Below are positions 48,531-49,259 of a stretch of DNA of 49,259 nt, in pieces. The translations under genes and the position numbers were made by a program. The notes beneath the pieces are model-generated. The model saw nothing but the letters and a program-made list of their open reading frames with translations. It was not told the DNA's origin and did not search any database. The stretch lies in contig JADBWK010000103.1 in the NCBI GenBank assembly GCA_020404895.1, positions 1 through 49,259 on the forward strand, written 5' to 3'. The DNA comes from Pseudanabaena sp. M085S1SP2A07QC (GTDB lineage: Bacteria; Cyanobacteriota; Cyanobacteriia; Pseudanabaenales; Pseudanabaenaceae). How positions within the stretch are numbered: position 1 is the first letter of the stretch; every line of letters starts with the position of its first letter.

Positions 48531-49034
48531 TTAACGCGATCGCAAATCTTCTGGAAACTGAGGATCGAGGATTTGGGCGATCGCATAGGGACAATCTGAG
48601 GGTAAATCGGGATAATCGAGAGGCGTTTCTCGCACAACCAAGGATAGAGCCAGTCTATGGGCTTCGATTACGGCTTCATCGAGATAGGACTTCAAACTGG
48701 GATTATCTTTTAAATGCAGTTTGATGCGATCGCGTTGTTCGATAATAGTTGACCGCCAACTTTTACCGCGCAATTCAGGTTGAAACTCCCACTTCAGCAA
48801 ATGTCCAATCAAAACACCCAAACGATTGAGAAGTTCTTGTTTTTGCTGCTTACCCAACGACTCAATTTCCTCCACCAAATTCTCTATGTCCAGAGATTGC
48901 CATTGACCACGACTTAATAGTGCTGACTGCTCCTGTGTCCAAGCATAAAAATCTATCTCATACAAGTCATTCGATAAATCAATATTTGTTTTTAGCTCTA
49001 AATTTGTTTTTTGTTCTAACTGAGATTTGAGCAT
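48531..49034 (-). CDS. DUF29 family protein
   Basis: 167 aa. DLYEIDFYAWTQEQSALLSRGQWQSLDIENLVEEIESLGKQQKQEL is the DUF29 signature. LIGHLLKWEFQPELRGKSWRSTIIEQR and the ending PYAIAQILDPQFPED are also family-typical. It is a helical protein, very common in cyanobacteria in many paralogues, with no known function. The N-terminal 20 residues repeat L-E-x-K-T-N-[LI]-x-L motifs. The start is ATG 49034. It lies 29 bases from the split DUF488 gene on the same strand. Confidence 0.87.
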   Translation of the reverse strand: MLKSQLEQKTNLELKTNIDLSNDLYEIDFYAWTQEQSALLSRGQWQSLDIENLVEEIESLGKQQKQELLNRLGVLIGHLLKWEFQPELRGKSWRSTIIEQRDRIKLHLKDNPSLKSYLDEAVIEAHRLALSLVVRETPLDYPDLPSDCPYAIAQILDPQFPEDLRSR

Positions 49035-49084
49035 TACGTTTCAGCCTACGCTAAGGTACATATCACTATAACAAACCGCTAAAC

Positions 49085-49259
49085 TCACCATGTAACAGGT
49101 TTAAAATCGTTATCATTAGCGATCGCCACACCATCACCAGAAGGCTTAATCACAAACAAACCTTGACGATAGGCATAACGATCTATCCCCTCATTAATCT
49201 CAATCCCTGCCACAGCACCATAGGCTTTGAAGTTGCCATAATGGGGAAAAGCATCTTTA
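49085..49259 (-). CDS. C-terminal end of a DUF3782-like protein, cut by the window edge
   Basis: 58 codons without a start: YGNFKAYGAVAGIEINEGID then RYAYRQGLFVIKPSGDGVAI and ending NDFKPVTW-stop at 49085. This ending is familiar from cyanobacterial proteins of the DUF3782 / PD-(D/E)xK-like group. The beginning lies outside the window. It is followed by the DUF29 gene after 50 bases. Confidence 0.6.
   Translation of the reverse strand, partial: KDAFPHYGNFKAYGAVAGIEINEGIDRYAYRQGLFVIKPSGDGVAIANDNDFKPVTW

Overview
The window reads as a cyanobacterial chromosome segment. Evidence: the octamer GCGATCGC (HIP1) recurs throughout. The gene content is also typical: carotene isomerase CrtH, LpxD, a UPF0016 manganese exporter, cyanobacterial DUF2555 and DUF3172 proteins, a type-IV-pilus style TPR-MCP/CheA pair and a CHAT protease with TPRs. 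A filamentous Pseudanabaena-like host is my guess; the sequence alone does not prove the genus.

Layout. 0-6 kb: a MITE-like repeat, glycolate oxidase GlcD, a secreted or anchored TPR-CHAT protein and CrtH. 6.2-15.4 kb is the accessory part: PrlF-YhaV toxin-antitoxin, an AT-rich HEPN-like protein, housekeeping accA, a MazEF-type pair, an orphan antitoxin with a truncated ParE, and then the most interesting cluster (10.9-14.4 kb). That cluster holds a predicted nuclease-like protein, a divergent uracil-phosphoribosyltransferase-like protein fused to DUF2188, an ImmA/IrrE metallopeptidase with its XRE regulator on the other strand, and a free DUF2188 protein. It ends in gene remnants and an internally deleted DUF1016 nuclease. 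15.4-31.8 kb is mostly core: a large sensor kinase, UPF0016 and TerC metal exporters, gcvH, a pentapeptide protein, an MFS transporter, an FAD oxidoreductase, a methyltransferase/glycosyltransferase/MSMEG_0570 operon, tRNA-Ser(GCU), a pyruvate-kinase-like protein, a CHAD protein, DUF3172 and MTHFR. 31.9-32.5 kb is decayed transposase sequence. 32.6-46.2 kb carries a LivH-type permease, a CheA-like protein whose ATP lid and Hpt look degenerate, a TPR-MCP, a deoxyhypusine-synthase-like enzyme, SbcD, TatD, a frameshifted Uma2 gene and LpxD. 46.3-49.3 kb is accessory again: YoeB-YefM between HIP1-bearing direct repeats, two DUF488 genes (one split by a MITE), DUF29, and a partial gene at the edge.

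A second theme is repeats. Almost every intergenic gap in core regions holds a long, near-perfect palindrome of 35-67 bp with a 3-base loop (TTC, TTT, GTA and similar) and arms that differ at each locus. Some sit inside a mobile frame with TATAGCAA/TTGCTATA ends. In two complete copies the frame is conserved but the inner palindrome is completely different. One palindrome supplies the last 13 codons of a glycosyltransferase. HIP1-containing repeats mark the edges of toxin-antitoxin modules and the break points of truncated genes.

Limits: domain names come from motif reading only. No searches were run, and approximate residue positions were counted by eye.
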